DNA of 23,569 nt from an uncultured Clostridia bacterium (GTDB taxonomy: Bacteria; Bacillota; Clostridia; Oscillospirales; Acutalibacteraceae): NCBI GenBank assembly GCA_946539105.1, contig CAMNHG010000012.1, positions 1 through 23,569 on the forward strand, given 5' to 3'. The notes under the pieces are model-generated. The model was not told where the DNA came from and made no database searches. It was given only the letters and a program-made list of their open reading frames with translations. Shown in pieces: positions 22,751-23,569 of the stretch. Within the stretch, counting starts at the first letter, position 1. Each line of letters starts with the position of its first letter. A program made the position numbers and the translations under genes.

Positions 22751-22800
22751 CATCAACTCGCGCATTCATATTATGGCAGCCACATCGCAGCCGCTGAAAA
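22722..22800. repeat. Intergenic repeat, copy C
   Basis: Carries the promoter block (28 of 29 bases as in copy A) and the CACATCGCAGCCGC block shared with copy B (near 22783). The hairpin block found in A and B is absent. From 22801 to 22886 I see only a small GTGGTC-ACA-GACCAC palindrome (22839-22853). Confidence 0.7.
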
Positions 22801-22886
22801 ATATTGAAAAGACGTGTGAAAATATCTGCGTTCGTGCAGTGGTCACAGACCACGGAAAATGCGTGTGAGTAGTGCGGCATAGTTTA

Positions 22887-22997
22887 TCATAATAGCTTTA
22901 CCTGTCGCGTGCGAAAGCAGTATGTTTCCGGACAAAATCTTTTAAAAAGACTTGCGATAGCTTCAAGTTTTCTGTTAGAACGGCTTGCATTTTTCAT
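22887..22997 (-). CDS. Putative 36-residue basic small protein
   Basis: ATG 22997 has AAGGAGA 9 nt upstream and encodes MKNASRSNRKLEAIASLF, continuing to a Cys-containing, Arg-rich end (36 aa, two Cys). I do not recognise it. Support comes only from the good RBS and the promoter upstream; the composition (many Lys/Arg, Ser) would also fit a chance ORF or the truncated start of a lost gene. Confidence 0.35.
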   Translation of the reverse strand: MKNASRSNRKLEAIASLFKRFCPETYCFRTRQVKLL

Positions 22998-23046
22998 TGT
23001 CTGAAATCTCCTTGTTTTTTGATGTGTTTTTTGTTTTCTTATCCAC

Positions 23047-23075
23047 ATCTTACATGGAGATTTTATTTTTTGCAA
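23047..23075 (-). promoter_or_regulatory. Promoter upstream of the small ORF
   Basis: On the minus strand: TTGCAA (23070-23075), 17-bp spacer, TAAGAT (23047-23052), about 50 bp before ATG 22997. Confidence 0.45.
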
Positions 23076-23124
23076 ATTTCACGTTCTATAGGAATGCTTA
23101 CATAATGATTTGACGCGGCTTAAG

Positions 23125-23382
23125 CTATGCCGCCTTATTTTCTCTTCTTTTTCTTGTAGAAACTGACAAAAGCAGTGTTATTGCCGCGCCCAGAGCGAGA
23201 CCTGCCACAGCACCGATTGCCAGTGAGCCGCCCGAGAAGGTTAAGCCCATTCCGATCTTTACCTCGCTGATATACTTTTTCCCGCGCCGTCTGCCGCCGA
23301 GGCGACAACCTGCGTCGGACCCAGCACCAGCATTGTCATGCAAAGCAGTGCCGAGGTGAAAATCATTAGCAGTTTTTTTCAT
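23125..23382 (-). pseudogene. Remnant of a large surface protein: signal peptide fused to C-terminal anchor, frameshifted
   Basis: GGAGG lies 8 nt before ATG 23382. In the frame obtained by removing one base from an A7 run, the start reads MKKLLMIFTSALLCMTMLVLG and onward to VVASAADGAGK, a clear signal peptide. In the frame open from the ATG, the same bases give a meaningless stretch, but from about 23280 they read YISEVKIGMG, then a glycine-rich transmembrane helix and the basic tail RKRRENKAA. I recall ISEVKIGMG-type sequence as the mature start of very large Clostridia surface proteins that end in such an anchor. The body appears to be deleted between the two. The two frame changes both lie at A-runs (A7 and A5). 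Expression as an 85-aa protein without signal remains possible. Confidence 0.65.
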
Positions 23383-23569
23383 AAAATTACCTCCGTTTGT
23401 TGTATATTTGCAGAAATAAATTATTTCATTATCATAATAACACACATAGAGGGGCATTTGGGGGACAAATAAGCTCGATTTTGAAAATTATTTAGTTTTT
23501 TATGGCTTGCTGTAAATGATTCCTTTATCAAAAGAGATTTCATATGTGCAGAATAGCTAAATATAAGAT

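Noticed and set aside
17993..22800. Integron or insertion sequence explaining the repeats
   Set aside because: No integrase or transposase, no terminal inverted repeats and no attC-like sites were found.
22887..23075. Longer 62-codon version of the small ORF
   Set aside because: The upstream start falls in the -35 region of the predicted promoter; the internal ATG at 22997 has the RBS.

Overview
The window looks like the chromosome of a gut-type Clostridia member (Firmicutes), probably Oscillospirales/Ruminococcaceae. This rests on a DRTGG / RsbW-like ATPase / [FeFe]-hydrogenase-like operon, a MurT-GatD pair, GlgX, Big_2 surface proteins, a starch-binding esterase, strong AGGAGG-type ribosome binding sites and T-rich hairpin terminators. 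The placement is inferred from gene content and style; there is no rRNA or tRNA to confirm it. Almost every gene lies on the minus strand, and glgX is the only clear plus-strand gene.

Region 1 (1-2310): a redox-sensing operon read leftwards (DRTGG protein, anti-sigma-type ATPase, hydrogenase-like Fe-S protein). Region 2 (2440-4720): glgX with its own extended -10 promoter, followed by a 94-bp palindromic repeat. Region 3 (4756-9650): a secreted beta-helix/Big_2 protein, then the murT-gatD operon for lipid II amidation; this GatD lacks the usual catalytic cysteine. Region 4 (9684-13620): a lipoprotein esterase with a starch-binding module, co-transcribed with a serine beta-lactamase-like lipoprotein, and next to them an XRE regulator.

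Region 5 (13660-18021) is accessory in character. A HemN-like radical SAM protein is translationally coupled to a DegT-fold enzyme that carries the signature of iron-sulfur PMP-dependent sugar 3-dehydrases (His in place of the PLP lysine, plus a C-X58-C-X1-C-X6-C motif). Downstream are three decaying tandem copies of an L,D-transpeptidase-fold gene: one with an intact SGC active site, one with Cys replaced by Asp, and one frameshifted remnant whose sequence supplies the dehydrase stop codon.

Region 6 (17993-22800): two small gene modules bounded by three copies of one intergenic repeat that contains a near-identical promoter. The first holds an XRE-HTH / P-loop NTPase / CYTH three-domain fusion plus an unrecognised 213-aa protein. 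The second holds a nitrilase-family amidohydrolase, a SAM methyltransferase and a GNAT acetyltransferase. Region 7 (22887-23569): a 36-codon small ORF with a good promoter and RBS, and a remnant of a large surface protein reduced to its signal peptide, first mature residues and membrane anchor. The last ~110 bases hold nothing I recognise.

The best candidates for undescribed biology are the radical SAM + Fe-S dehydrase pair, the XRE-NTPase-CYTH fusion with its orphan partner, and the promoter-bearing repeat that brackets the modules.
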